Origin: Mycolicibacterium cosmeticum
GTDB lineage: Bacteria; Actinomycetota; Actinomycetes; Mycobacteriales; Mycobacteriaceae
DNA length: 64,000 nucleotides
Direction: 5' to 3'
NCBI RefSeq assembly: GCF_000613185.1
Contig: NZ_CCBB010000003.1
Coordinates: 2,170,001 to 2,234,000, forward strand
Positions within the stretch are counted from its first letter, which is position 1; each line of letters opens with the position of its first letter. Below the pieces are notes generated by a model, which ran no database searches, was not told where the DNA came from, and saw nothing but the letters and a program-made list of their open reading frames with translations. This document shows positions 8,653-16,955 of the stretch, in pieces. Both the position numbers and the translations under genes were made by a program.

Positions 8653-9252
8653 TCAATCCGTGCCGCGCAGGCTGCGGACGCAGAAGGTGAAGATGTGCTC
8701 CCCGGTGATCGGGGTGCCGTTGAGTTCGGCGCCCAGGACCCGCAACCGCAAGGCCCCCAGCGCCACCTGCATGATCAGGGTGGCGGTGACATCGGTGTCC
8801 GCATCCGCCCGGAACACGCCCTCGGCGACACCGCGATCGATGATGTCGGCGATCAGCGTGTGCAGCGGGCTGAGCACCCGCGCGTACTCCCGCGGCAGGC
8901 TCTCGGCCAGGTGATCGTTGTAGAACGTCAACCCACGATTGATGCTGTCCTGCTTGCTCGACGCCGCCGGCACACTGATCGCGTCGACCAGGGCCCGCAA
9001 CGCCGCGGCCGCGTCCAGGTCGTCGGTGTCGGCGCGCCAGCGGGCGGCCGACTCGGACATGATGGTGTCCACGAGTGCCAGCAGGAGTTCGTCCTTGGTG
9101 GAGAAGTGTTGGTAGAACGACCGCAACGAGGTCTTGGACCGCTCGACGACCTCCAGGACGGTGAAGTCGGTCCGGCCCGTCTCGCCGAGAATCGCCAGCG
9201 CCGACCTCATGAAGCGGGCAGGGCGGGATTCGGGTTCGGGGGAGTCGGCCAC
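8653..9252 (-). CDS. TetR family transcriptional regulator
   Basis: Regulator of 199 residues. The N-terminal helix-turn-helix spans about residues 10-60: FTVLEVVERSKTSLRSFYQHFSTKDEL contains the TetR recognition helix, reading SLRSFYQHF. The C-terminal ligand domain is all-helical. I chose GTG 9252 because GAGGAAGG lies eight bases upstream; the frame runs on upstream to 9357 but into the promoter region of the divergent thioesterase. It precedes the two acyl-CoA dehydrogenases on the same strand and likely represses them, with an acyl-CoA as the probable effector by analogy. Confidence 0.85.
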   Translation of the reverse strand: MADSPEPESRPARFMRSALAILGETGRTDFTVLEVVERSKTSLRSFYQHFSTKDELLLALVDTIMSESAARWRADTDDLDAAAALRALVDAISVPAASSKQDSINRGLTFYNDHLAESLPREYARVLSPLHTLIADIIDRGVAEGVFRADADTDVTATLIMQVALGALRLRVLGAELNGTPITGEHIFTFCVRSLRGTD

Positions 9253-9349
9253 CGAGATCACCTTCCTCGAACATGTTGTGCGTCGCGCGAGAATGACGTT
9301 ACCGTTTTTGCAGAGCGGGTAGCGGGGACTCCGGTGCCGGAAAGGACAC

Positions 9350-10249
9350 ATGACCAACTCGGGAACGACGACGGGGCAGGCCGCCGATCAAGTGGAGTGG
9401 ACGCTGGAGGGTCTACTGGACCTCTTCGAACCCGAGCCGCACGGCGACGGATTCCTCGCCCAGACCGGCCTCGCCGGCGCCGACGACCGTCAGGTGGTGG
9501 AGGGTACGCAGGTGCTGGCGCAAGCGATCGTCGCTGCGGCCAGACGTTTCCCGGACAAATCGGTGCGCTCGGCGTACGCCGTGTTCGCCCGGGCGGTGCT
9601 GGTCGGTCCGCCGGTGCATCTCGATCTCGACGTGGTGTCGCAGGGCCGCACCACCGCGACGGTCGTCGTCTCGGCATCGCAGCACGGCAAGCGCTGCATC
9701 ACCATCACCGTGCTGCTCGACGTACCGTCGGCTGACGTCATCCGCCATCAGCTGCCCAAGCCCGACGTGGTGGCGCCCGCCGGGGCGAACGTCGCGCACA
9801 TGCCGATGACGGGCCGCGAATTGCGGCTGGTCGACATCGTCGACGTCAACAGTCCCGACGAGGTCGGGCCGCCGGAGATCCACGCCTGGCTGCGCTACGA
9901 TCCCATTCCACAGCGCGCGGACCTTGCCAAGGCACTCATCGCGTATTTCACCGGACACCTGGGGATTTCGACGACCATGCGGGCACACGAAGGAATCGGC
10001 ACGGCGCAGGCGCACCTCACCGTGTCCACCGCGCCGATGACCGTTTCGGTCAGCTTCCACGAACCCGTGCAATGGAACGGCTGGCTGCTGTACGGCCATG
10101 AGAGCACCCAGGTTGGCGCCGGGATGTCCTACGTCCGCGGTACCGTGCACACCGAGGAGGGGGAGTTGCTCGCGTCGTTCACCCAGGACGCACTGATCCG
10201 GCCGCTGCGCACCACCGACACCGACATCAACCACCAGTCGCGGTTGTAG
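9350..10249 (+). CDS. TesB-like acyl-CoA thioesterase II
   Basis: Double hot-dog protein of 299 residues, the acyl-CoA thioesterase II architecture. The N-terminal hot-dog carries EGTQVLAQAIVAA near residue 50. The C-terminal one ends with HESTQVG and SFTQDALIRPLR, which supply the Thr and Gln of the TesB triad. The triad Asp (in the D-H-x-x-W-F-H stretch of TesB) aligns by eye with Thr in PMTVSVSFHEP, so catalysis may be altered. It is divergent from the TetR gene, which suggests co-regulation with the dehydrogenase pair. It overlaps the next gene tail to tail. Confidence 0.82.
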   Translation: MTNSGTTTGQAADQVEWTLEGLLDLFEPEPHGDGFLAQTGLAGADDRQVVEGTQVLAQAIVAAARRFPDKSVRSAYAVFARAVLVGPPVHLDLDVVSQGRTTATVVVSASQHGKRCITITVLLDVPSADVIRHQLPKPDVVAPAGANVAHMPMTGRELRLVDIVDVNSPDEVGPPEIHAWLRYDPIPQRADLAKALIAYFTGHLGISTTMRAHEGIGTAQAHLTVSTAPMTVSVSFHEPVQWNGWLLYGHESTQVGAGMSYVRGTVHTEEGELLASFTQDALIRPLRTTDTDINHQSRL

Positions 10250-10784
10250 CCGCACCCGCCGGGCCGACATCCCAGGCGTGGTGCACGATATCGTGCAAAT
10301 GATAGACGGCGATCGTCGCGACGGTGAATTCGCTTCCGTTGCTGCGTAATCCGCGCCGGGACCAGGCGTCGTCGGGCACGGACCGGTAGGTGTCGGCCAC
10401 CGTGGTGGCCGCCTCGAACAACTCCCGTGCCACCACCGCCGGATCCTGCGACGGGTAGTCGTCGGTCAGCGCGGTCGCGTCCTGATCCCAGTTCGGGAAC
10501 CGCGGTTCGTCCTCGGAGAGCATCAACCGCACCCGTTGGTCGAAGATTCGGTGCACATCGCGGACGTGGCAGCCGTACTCCAGGATCGACCACACGTCGG
10601 GTGCCGGCCGGTCGCGAACCCCGGCCCGGGTGAGCCGGTCGACCCACTCGGTGGCGTCGGTGGCGATCCGGTCGGCGACCTCGGTGTGTCCCGTGCTCGC
10701 AGGGTCGAATCCGCAGTCCGGGCATGGTCGGGTGAGCACCCAGGTCCAGTCCTTGGTGTCCGGCACGATGGGGTCGGTGCTCAT
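10227..10784 (-). CDS. DinB-like four-helix protein
   Basis: A protein of 185 residues with the layout of the DinB / mycothiol-dependent maleylpyruvate isomerase superfamily. It has metal-ligand histidines in YGCHVRDVH (about residue 70) and YHLHDIVHHAWDV (about residue 165). A CPDCG pair near residue 20 is unusual for the family. ATG 10784 overlaps the stop of the upstream metallopeptidase as ATGA, so it is the second gene of a two-gene operon. The 3' end overlaps the thioesterase 3' end by 23 bases. Thiol-dependent chemistry is a family expectation only. Confidence 0.78.
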   Translation of the reverse strand: MSTDPIVPDTKDWTWVLTRPCPDCGFDPASTGHTEVADRIATDATEWVDRLTRAGVRDRPAPDVWSILEYGCHVRDVHRIFDQRVRLMLSEDEPRFPNWDQDATALTDDYPSQDPAVVARELFEAATTVADTYRSVPDDAWSRRGLRSNGSEFTVATIAVYHLHDIVHHAWDVGPAGAATTATGG

Positions 10785-11671
10785 CCCAGATCGCGGGCGG
10801 CGAAGGTGTCGCACTTCTTCGGGTCGCCGGTCTGGTAACCGGTGGTGAACCACTTCTGCCGTTCGGCCGACGAACCGTGCGTCCACTGCTCCGGGTTGAT
10901 CCGGCCGGTGGCGGCCTTCTGGATGCGGTCGTCGCCCACCGACGAGGCCGCCGACAACGCGTCGGCAATATCCTTGTCGCTCAACGGTTCCAGGAACGGA
11001 ACGCCGGTGCTCTCCTGCTTGGTGACCGACGCGTAGTGCGCCCACACGCCGGCGTAGCAGTCGGCCTGCAACTCGGTGCGTACCCCGTTGCCCTCGGCGC
11101 CGCCGGGGCCCTGCTGGGCCCGGCCCAACACGCCGAGCAGGTTCTGCACGTGGTGGCCGAACTCGTGAGCCACCACGTACTCCTGGGCCAGCGGGCCGCC
11201 GCTGGAGCCGAACTGGTCGACCAGCACCCCGAAGAAGTCGGTGTCGAAATAGGCCGTCTGGTCCACCGGGCAGTAGAACGGGCCGACGTCGGTGGTGGCC
11301 GGGCCGCACCCGGTGTTCACCTGACCGGTGAACAACCGCACCTGCGGCCGGGTGTAGCCCTTGAGCAGCTGGCTCCACACCCCGTCCACCGAATTTCCGG
11401 TGGCGATGATGCGGCAGCCAAGGATGTCGTTGGCGTCGCGGCCCGTCTTGCACTGGGACACGTCGAATCCCGGGGTGACCGACTCCTGGTTCTGCGCGAC
11501 CTCGTTCTGCCCGAGCACGGTGTTGGGGTCGACGCCGAGGAACATCGCCACCACCACGATCAGCAGACCGCCCAATCCACCGCCGATGGCGATACCGCGG
11601 CCGGGCCCGCGCCCACCGCCGCTGCTGGAGGCGGTGCTCGTATCGATCTGCATGCCTTCGTTGAAGGTCAT
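10781..11671 (-). CDS. YpfJ-type neutral zinc metallopeptidase (Rv2575-like)
   Basis: Membrane-anchored protein of 296 residues: a serine- and glycine-rich N-terminus, one membrane segment at about residues 28-46, then an outward-facing peptidase domain. The zinc motif HEFGHH lies at about residues 169-174 after EYVVA. Cysteine pairs (CKTG, CRII, CGP, CPV) suggest disulfides outside the membrane. Start MTFNEG at 11671 is preferred over upstream in-frame ATGs by comparison with the M. tuberculosis homologue. It is coupled to the DinB-like gene and divergent from the carboxylesterase. Confidence 0.88.
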   Translation of the reverse strand: MTFNEGMQIDTSTASSSGGGRGPGRGIAIGGGLGGLLIVVVAMFLGVDPNTVLGQNEVAQNQESVTPGFDVSQCKTGRDANDILGCRIIATGNSVDGVWSQLLKGYTRPQVRLFTGQVNTGCGPATTDVGPFYCPVDQTAYFDTDFFGVLVDQFGSSGGPLAQEYVVAHEFGHHVQNLLGVLGRAQQGPGGAEGNGVRTELQADCYAGVWAHYASVTKQESTGVPFLEPLSDKDIADALSAASSVGDDRIQKAATGRINPEQWTHGSSAERQKWFTTGYQTGDPKKCDTFAARDLG

Positions 11672-11727
11672 TGCCCCCACCACCCCCATCTGCATGTCGG
11701 CACCCGGCTGGGCTCAGCTTTCCACAC

Positions 11728-11733
11728 TACGAT
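11728..11733 (+). promoter_or_regulatory. -10 box for a leaderless carboxylesterase mRNA
   Basis: TACGAT is followed by exactly six bases and then GTG 11740. This spacing puts the transcription start on the G of the start codon and fixes the esterase start. Confidence 0.6.
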
Positions 11734-11739
11734 TGCGGT

Positions 11740-13215
11740 GTGTCCATCGTCGCCGAACTCCCGACGATCGTGACGACCTCGCATGGCCGGCTGCGCGGCG
11801 ACACCGAAGGGGGTGTCGGGGTGTGGCGCGGGGTCGCCTACGCCGAACAGCCGTTAGGCGAACTGCGCTTCCGGGGACCCCAGCCGTTACGGCCCTGGTC
11901 CGGCGTGCGCGATGCGCTGGAGCACGGACCGCTGCCGCCGCAGGGGCGATCCTTCGTCGGCGGCGGCCGCGACGACCCCAAGATGCGGGACGAGGCCTGC
12001 CTCACCGTCACCGTGTGGTCGCCCGACGTGTCGGGCGCACTGCCGGTCATGGTGTGGATCCCCGGCGGCGCGTTCGTCTACGGAGCCGGGCAGTTGCAGC
12101 TGTACAACGGATCCCGACTGGCCCGCAACGGGGACGTGGTCGTGGTGAACGTCACCTACCGGCTCGGCGTGTTCGGCGGATTCGAGCTCGGTGATCTGGG
12201 CGAGGGGTTCGACGACAACCTGTGCCTGCGAGACCAGATCGCGGCATTGCAGTGGGTGCGCGACAACATCGCCGCATTCGGTGGCGACCCGCAGCGTGTC
12301 ACCGTGTTCGGTGAATCAGCCGGGGCCACATCGGTATTGGCGTTGCTGGCCAGCCCGGCCGCCGAAGGGCTGTTCACCCGCGCCATCGCGCAGAGTCCCG
12401 CGCTGCCGCTGATCGCCGACCGGCAGACCAGGGCCCGGCAGGCGCGCGCCTTCCTCGCCGAACTCGGCGCCGACCCGCGCCACCTCAAGCAGTTGCCGCA
12501 ACGGAGGTTGCGCCGGGCCGCGGGCATGATCCAGGCGGCCAGTGCCGCCGACACCCCGACGCTGGCATACGGACTCACCCATGGCGTGGACCTGCTGCCG
12601 CACCATCCCATCGAGGCGGCCAGGGCCGGTGCGGTGCACCGGATCCCGCTGATCATCGGAACCAACAGTCATGAGGCGTCGATGTTCGCCTGGGGAAAGC
12701 CGCCGATGCTGCCCACCACGCCGGCCGGTGTCGACGGCTTCTTCGCCCGCCGGGCACCGCAGGCCCGGGACCGGGTGCTGGCCGCCTACCCGTCCTACCC
12801 GCGCCGGCGGGCGCTGGTCGATTTCGGCTCCGATGCCATGTTCGGCGCGCCGACCTGGGCGTTCGCCGACGCCTACAGCGCCTGGGCACCCACCCACATG
12901 TATCGCTTCGACCACACCACCTGGACGCTGCGGGCGCTCGGCCTGGGCGCCACCCACGGCAGTGAGATCGTGCACGTCCAACACAGCTACGGCTCCTATC
13001 TGGGCCGCAAACTGCATCCGCTGGGCCGGCGCGTGCAACCGGGTGTGGGCAGGCGCATGCAGCGCACCTGGCTGGAGTTCGCCAGGGGCGGCCTGCAGGA
13101 GTGGCCCTACTACGACGCGCAGCGCCGGGCCACCCGGCTGATCGGCAGTGCGCGCGATGTCACCGTCGCCGACCCCGACGAGCGCCGGCGCGCGGCCTGG
13201 GCCGGGATCTACTAG
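11740..13215 (+). CDS. Type B carboxylesterase
   Basis: Alpha/beta hydrolase of 491 residues, carboxylesterase/para-nitrobenzyl esterase family. The oxyanion-hole segment is WIPGGAFVYGAG near residue 107. The nucleophile elbow is GESAGA near residue 190. The acidic residue is in TNSHEASMF and the histidine in THGSEIVHV near residue 408. GTG 11740 is chosen because a TACGAT box lies six bases upstream; earlier in-frame codons fall inside the divergent metallopeptidase leader. There is no signal peptide, so it is cytosolic. It is similar in kind to mycobacterial LipT. The true substrate is unknown. Confidence 0.88.
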   Translation: MSIVAELPTIVTTSHGRLRGDTEGGVGVWRGVAYAEQPLGELRFRGPQPLRPWSGVRDALEHGPLPPQGRSFVGGGRDDPKMRDEACLTVTVWSPDVSGALPVMVWIPGGAFVYGAGQLQLYNGSRLARNGDVVVVNVTYRLGVFGGFELGDLGEGFDDNLCLRDQIAALQWVRDNIAAFGGDPQRVTVFGESAGATSVLALLASPAAEGLFTRAIAQSPALPLIADRQTRARQARAFLAELGADPRHLKQLPQRRLRRAAGMIQAASAADTPTLAYGLTHGVDLLPHHPIEAARAGAVHRIPLIIGTNSHEASMFAWGKPPMLPTTPAGVDGFFARRAPQARDRVLAAYPSYPRRRALVDFGSDAMFGAPTWAFADAYSAWAPTHMYRFDHTTWTLRALGLGATHGSEIVHVQHSYGSYLGRKLHPLGRRVQPGVGRRMQRTWLEFARGGLQEWPYYDAQRRATRLIGSARDVTVADPDERRRAAWAGIY

Positions 13216-13221
13216 CGCGCC

Positions 13222-13725
13222 TCAGGCGGTGAAGCGCCGGTCGGTGTACCGGCGCAGGTTGTGCAGGAAACGCTGGAACATCCAGGCCATCACCGGCCGG
13301 CCCACCGTCATGCCGAGCCGGGCGGCGATGCCGTTCGGTTTCATCGCCATCACCCAGGTGAGGTTGCAGCCATCCCCGGTGGGCACCACCCAGTAATCCT
13401 CGGCGAACGCCGCGATGCTGTTGGTGGAGGCCTGGTTGAACCGGAAAGCCATGTGGCTGTGCGGTTCCCAGGACAGGAATTCCTCGTCCCCGACGATGTG
13501 GCCGCGCATGTGCACGGTGCGGGTGGTGCCCACGCCGTAGGGCTGCGGGCTGGTCCAGGTGACCTTGGTGATCACCGACGCCCACTGCGGCCAGGAGTCG
13601 GCGTCGGCCAGCACCTCGAAGACCTGTTCGGGGGTGATGGCCAAGTCGACGGTGCTGACGAATCGGAACGGTGCCTCGGAGATGAAGTCCAGATCAACGG
13701 GTTCGCACGGATACATTCTCGGCAC
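13222..13725 (-). CDS. SRPBCC / polyketide-cyclase-like protein (Rv2574-like)
   Basis: A 167-residue START/SRPBCC-fold protein. It has the typical opening FRFVSTVDLAITPEQVFEVL followed by ADADSWPQWA, then beta strands and a long C-terminal helix ending FLHNLRRYTDRRF. Members bind hydrophobic ligands in a cavity; no catalytic residues can be assigned. It shares a strand with the PanE-like gene 21 bases upstream and is convergent with the carboxylesterase, six bases apart. Confidence 0.82.
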   Translation of the reverse strand: MPRMYPCEPVDLDFISEAPFRFVSTVDLAITPEQVFEVLADADSWPQWASVITKVTWTSPQPYGVGTTRTVHMRGHIVGDEEFLSWEPHSHMAFRFNQASTNSIAAFAEDYWVVPTGDGCNLTWVMAMKPNGIAARLGMTVGRPVMAWMFQRFLHNLRRYTDRRFTA

Positions 13726-13746
13726 CCGTCGACCTTAGCCGTGGCG

Positions 13747-14628
13747 TTATCCGGGGCCGTCGCCCGCCGCCGCGAGCAGTGGCACCAACACCTCGCCGAT
13801 CGGGGTCGGCAGCCCGAACCGGCGGGCCTTGCGCAGCACGACGCCGTTGCGGATATCCCATTCCAGCGGCCGGCCTGCCGCGCGGTCGGTGAGTATCGAC
13901 GTGGTGAGATCGGGCGGGGCCTGGGCCAGCATGTCGACGATCTCGTCGACCACACGGTCGGCCAGCGCGGCGCCGTCGGCGCGGGCCACCGCCAGGCACT
14001 CGATCAGGTAGCGGCGCGCCAGCGCGGCGATATCGGCGCGGCCGAACATGCCGGCCCGGCGTCCGGTGAGCACCATCAAGCCCGCCACCGCGTTCATCAG
14101 CAGCTTGCGCCAGGCCGCCGTGACGAAATCGGCGTCCAGTTCGACGGTGCCGTCCGGGAACAGCCCGGCCACGGTGGCCGCGGCGGGGTCGTCCGGCAGC
14201 ACCAGCCGCAGCGGATTCTTCAGCTGTATCCAGCCCTGCGGCATGGCCTCGGCGGAGAGCCAGACGGCGGCGGGCAGCACCGTGGACGACGGGCAGTACC
14301 GGCCCACCCGCTCGACCTGTTCGACACCGTTCTGCAGCACACACACGACGGTGTCTGCGTCGCACAGGCGGTCCAGCCACGGCGCGGCCTGTGCGGTCTG
14401 GGTGTCCTTGACCGCCAGGAAGACGATGCGGGCCGGCCCGGTGACCACTGCGGGGTCGGTGTGCACCGGGCCGGGGACGATGATCGGCGGCGCGTCGGTC
14501 GGGCGCACCTCGATCGACGCGCGCGGGGACCGTCCGTACACGCTGACGGGGTGACCGGCCCGGTACAGGTCGGCGGCGATCGCCGAACCGATGGCACCGG
14601 GCCCGACGACTGCGATCGGCACGTTCAC
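13747..14628 (-). CDS. Ketopantoate-reductase-like protein (Rv2573-like)
   Basis: A 293-residue oxidoreductase with the ApbA/PanE layout: an N-terminal Rossmann fold starting [19 protein letters not shown], the segment [15 protein letters not shown] near residue 105, a conserved [11 protein letters not shown] near residue 170 containing the catalytic-type lysine, and a C-terminal helical domain. It could be a 2-dehydropantoate 2-reductase (NADPH, pantothenate pathway) or a paralogue of different specificity. GTG 14628 is chosen; longer frames cross into aspS. It is divergent from aspS with 61 bases between start codons. Confidence 0.82.
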   Translation of the reverse strand: MNVPIAVVGPGAIGSAIAADLYRAGHPVSVYGRSPRASIEVRPTDAPPIIVPGPVHTDPAVVTGPARIVFLAVKDTQTAQAAPWLDRLCDADTVVCVLQNGVEQVERVGRYCPSSTVLPAAVWLSAEAMPQGWIQLKNPLRLVLPDDPAAATVAGLFPDGTVELDADFVTAAWRKLLMNAVAGLMVLTGRRAGMFGRADIAALARRYLIECLAVARADGAALADRVVDEIVDMLAQAPPDLTTSILTDRAAGRPLEWDIRNGVVLRKARRFGLPTPIGEVLVPLLAAAGDGPG

Positions 14629-14689
14629 AAGCGTCAAACCTACCGACGTAAACTGGCCACTCGTTCCACCCGACTTCAGAGGAGTTTTT

Positions 14690-16471
14690 GTGCTGCGCAG
14701 CCATGCCGCCGGTTCGTTGCGGTCCACCGACGCCGGTCAGACGGTGACCCTGGCGGGTTGGGTGGCGCGCCGGCGCGACCACGGCGGCGTCATCTTCATC
14801 GACCTGCGCGACGCTTCCGGGGTGTCGCAGGTGGTGTTCCGGGATGCGGCCGTGCTGGAGCAGGCGCACCGGCTGCGTGCGGAATTCTGCGTCGCCGTCA
14901 CCGGCGTCGTCGAGATCCGGCCGGAGGGCAACGCCAACTCCGAGATCGCCACCGGTGAGATCGAGGTCAACGCCACCACGCTGACGGTGCTGGGGGAGAG
15001 CGCCCCGCTGCCGTTCCAGCTCGACGAGACCGCCGGTGAGGAAGCCCGGTTGAAATACCGCTACCTGGATCTGCGCCGCGAGGGCCCCGGTAACGCAATC
15101 CGGCTGCGCTCCAAGATCAATGCCGCGGCGCGGGGAGTGCTGGCCGAGCACGATTTCGTCGAGATCGAGACGCCGACGCTGACCCGGTCCACCCCGGAGG
15201 GCGCCCGTGATTTCCTGGTCCCGGCCCGGCTGCAGCCCGGGTCGTTCTATGCGCTGCCGCAGAGCCCGCAGCTGTTCAAGCAGCTGCTGATGGTCGCCGG
15301 GATGGAGCGGTACTACCAGATCGCCCGGTGCTACCGGGACGAGGATTTCCGGGCCGATCGTCAGCCCGAGTTCACCCAGCTCGACATGGAGCTCAGCTTC
15401 GTGGAGGCCGACGATGTCATCGCCGTCTCCGAGCAGGTGCTCAAGGCGGTCTGGGCGCTGGTGGGATACGACCTGCCGTTGCCGTTGCCGCGCATCAGCT
15501 ACGACGAGGCGATGCGCCGGTTCGGATCCGACAAGCCGGATCTGCGTTTCGGCGTCGAGTTGGTCGAGTGCACCGACTACTTCTCCGACACCCCGTTCCG
15601 GGTGTTCCAGGCACCGTACGTCGGTGCGGTGGTGATGCCGGGCGGCGCGTCGCAGCCACGCCGCACGCTGGACGGCTGGCAGGAGTTCGCCAAGCAGCGC
15701 GGCCACAAGGGCCTGGCCTATGTGCTGGTCGGCGAGGACGGCACGCTGAGTGGTCCGGTCGCCAAGAACCTCACCGACGCCGAGCGTGACGGGTTGGCCG
15801 CGCACGTCGGCGCGCAGCCGGGTGACTGTGTCTTCTTCGCCGCGGGCACGCCCAAGGCGGGCCGGGCCCTGCTCGGCGCCACCCGGATCGAGATCGCCAA
15901 ACGGCTGAACCTGATCGACCCGGCGGCGTGGGCGTTCACCTGGGTGGTGGATTGGCCGCTGTTCGAACCGGCCGACGATGCGACCGCCTCGGGTGACGTG
16001 GCGGTCGGTTCGGGGGCCTGGACGGCGGTGCATCACGCGTTCACCGCGCCGCAGCCGCAGTCGGTGGACACCTTCGACACCGATCCGGCAACCGCGCTGG
16101 CCGACGCCTACGACATCGTGTGCAACGGCAACGAGATCGGCGGCGGGTCGATCCGTATCCACCGCCGCGACGTCCAGGAACGGGTGTTCGCGATGATGGG
16201 CATCGACCACGCCGAGGCCCAGGACAAGTTCGGATTCCTGTTGGACGCCTTCACTTTCGGCGCCCCGCCGCACGGCGGTATCGCCTTCGGCTGGGACCGC
16301 ATCACCGCCCTGCTGGCCGGGGTCGACTCCATCCGCGAGGTCATCGCGTTCCCCAAGTCCGGTGGCGGCGTGGACCCGTTGACCGACGCGCCCGCGCCCA
16401 TCACCGCGGCCCAGCGCAAGGAATCGGGAATAGATGCCAAGCCCAAGGTCGCTGACAGCAAGCATGACTGA
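14690..16471 (+). CDS. aspS: Aspartyl-tRNA synthetase
   Basis: Class IIb synthetase of 593 residues, close to the 596 of M. tuberculosis. An N-terminal OB fold binds the anticodon ([15 protein letters not shown]). The catalytic core has motif 1 around [17 protein letters not shown], motif 2 [18 protein letters not shown] and motif 3 [16 protein letters not shown]. The bacterial insertion (GAD) domain lies between. Mycobacteria lack AsnRS, so this enzyme is expected to be non-discriminating and to feed GatCAB for Asn-tRNA. GTG 14690 follows AGAGGAG. Its 3' end overlaps the next gene by eight bases. Confidence 0.96.
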   Translation: MLRSHAAGSLRSTDAGQTVTLAGWVARRRDHGGVIFIDLRDASGVSQVVFRDAAVLEQAHRLRAEFCVAVTGVVEIRPEGNANSEIATGEIEVNATTLTVLGESAPLPFQLDETAGEEARLKYRYLDLRREGPGNAIRLRSKINAAARGVLAEHDFVEIETPTLTRSTPEGARDFLVPARLQPGSFYALPQSPQLFKQLLMVAGMERYYQIARCYRDEDFRADRQPEFTQLDMELSFVEADDVIAVSEQVLKAVWALVGYDLPLPLPRISYDEAMRRFGSDKPDLRFGVELVECTDYFSDTPFRVFQAPYVGAVVMPGGASQPRRTLDGWQEFAKQRGHKGLAYVLVGEDGTLSGPVAKNLTDAERDGLAAHVGAQPGDCVFFAAGTPKAGRALLGATRIEIAKRLNLIDPAAWAFTWVVDWPLFEPADDATASGDVAVGSGAWTAVHHAFTAPQPQSVDTFDTDPATALADAYDIVCNGNEIGGGSIRIHRRDVQERVFAMMGIDHAEAQDKFGFLLDAFTFGAPPHGGIAFGWDRITALLAGVDSIREVIAFPKSGGGVDPLTDAPAPITAAQRKESGIDAKPKVADSKHD

Positions 16472-16910
16472 CATCGACAAGGACAAGCTGCTCGCCGACA
16501 CCGCGGCCCTCGACGAATTCAACCGCAATGTGGTCTCCGAATTCCGGGCCAACGGCGGCAAGGTCGCGGCCTTCGAGGGCGGCACGCTGTTGTTGCTGCA
16601 CACCACGGGGGCGAAATCCGGTCAGCCGCGGCTGTCGCCGCTGGCGTCGTTGGAGGTGGACGGCAAGATCCTGATCGTCGGCTCGTACGCCGGTGCGCCC
16701 AAGGATCCGGCCTGGGTGCACAACCTGCGCGTCAATCCGCGGGCCCGCATCGAGATCGGCACCGACGCGTACGACGTCGTCGCGCGCGAGCTGCCGGCCG
16801 ACGAGCGGGCCGCCGCCTACCCGAAGATCGTCGAACTGGCCCCGGTGTTCGCGGAGTACCAGGCCAAGACCAGTCGGGCCATCCCGCTGTTCGAGCTGCA
16901 GCGCGCCTGA
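16464..16910 (+). CDS. Deazaflavin (F420)-dependent nitroreductase-like protein
   Basis: A 148-residue split-barrel protein of the Ddn/FDOR-A family. The conserved core [19 protein letters not shown] and then [20 protein letters not shown] are the F420-binding signatures. These enzymes use reduced F420 to reduce quinones or other substrates; the substrate here is unknown. ATG 16464 lies inside the end of aspS (eight-base overlap), so translation is probably coupled. Confidence 0.87.
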   Translation: MTDIDKDKLLADTAALDEFNRNVVSEFRANGGKVAAFEGGTLLLLHTTGAKSGQPRLSPLASLEVDGKILIVGSYAGAPKDPAWVHNLRVNPRARIEIGTDAYDVVARELPADERAAAYPKIVELAPVFAEYQAKTSRAIPLFELQRA

Positions 16911-16955
16911 TCCCTTACGCTGGCGCAAGCAAGCCAGGGGGAATTGTGGGGGATC

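Noticed and set aside
9267..9280. KstR-like site around AACATGTT
   Set aside because: Only the AACnnGTT core fits, the flanks do not, and no KstR-type gene is near; kept only as a remark.
13694..16606. Very long minus-strand open frame (970 codons) opposite aspS
   Set aside because: It is antisense to an unmistakable aspS, extends through other genes, and its low-complexity Arg/Gly/Gln/His product is what high GC content at third positions produces.
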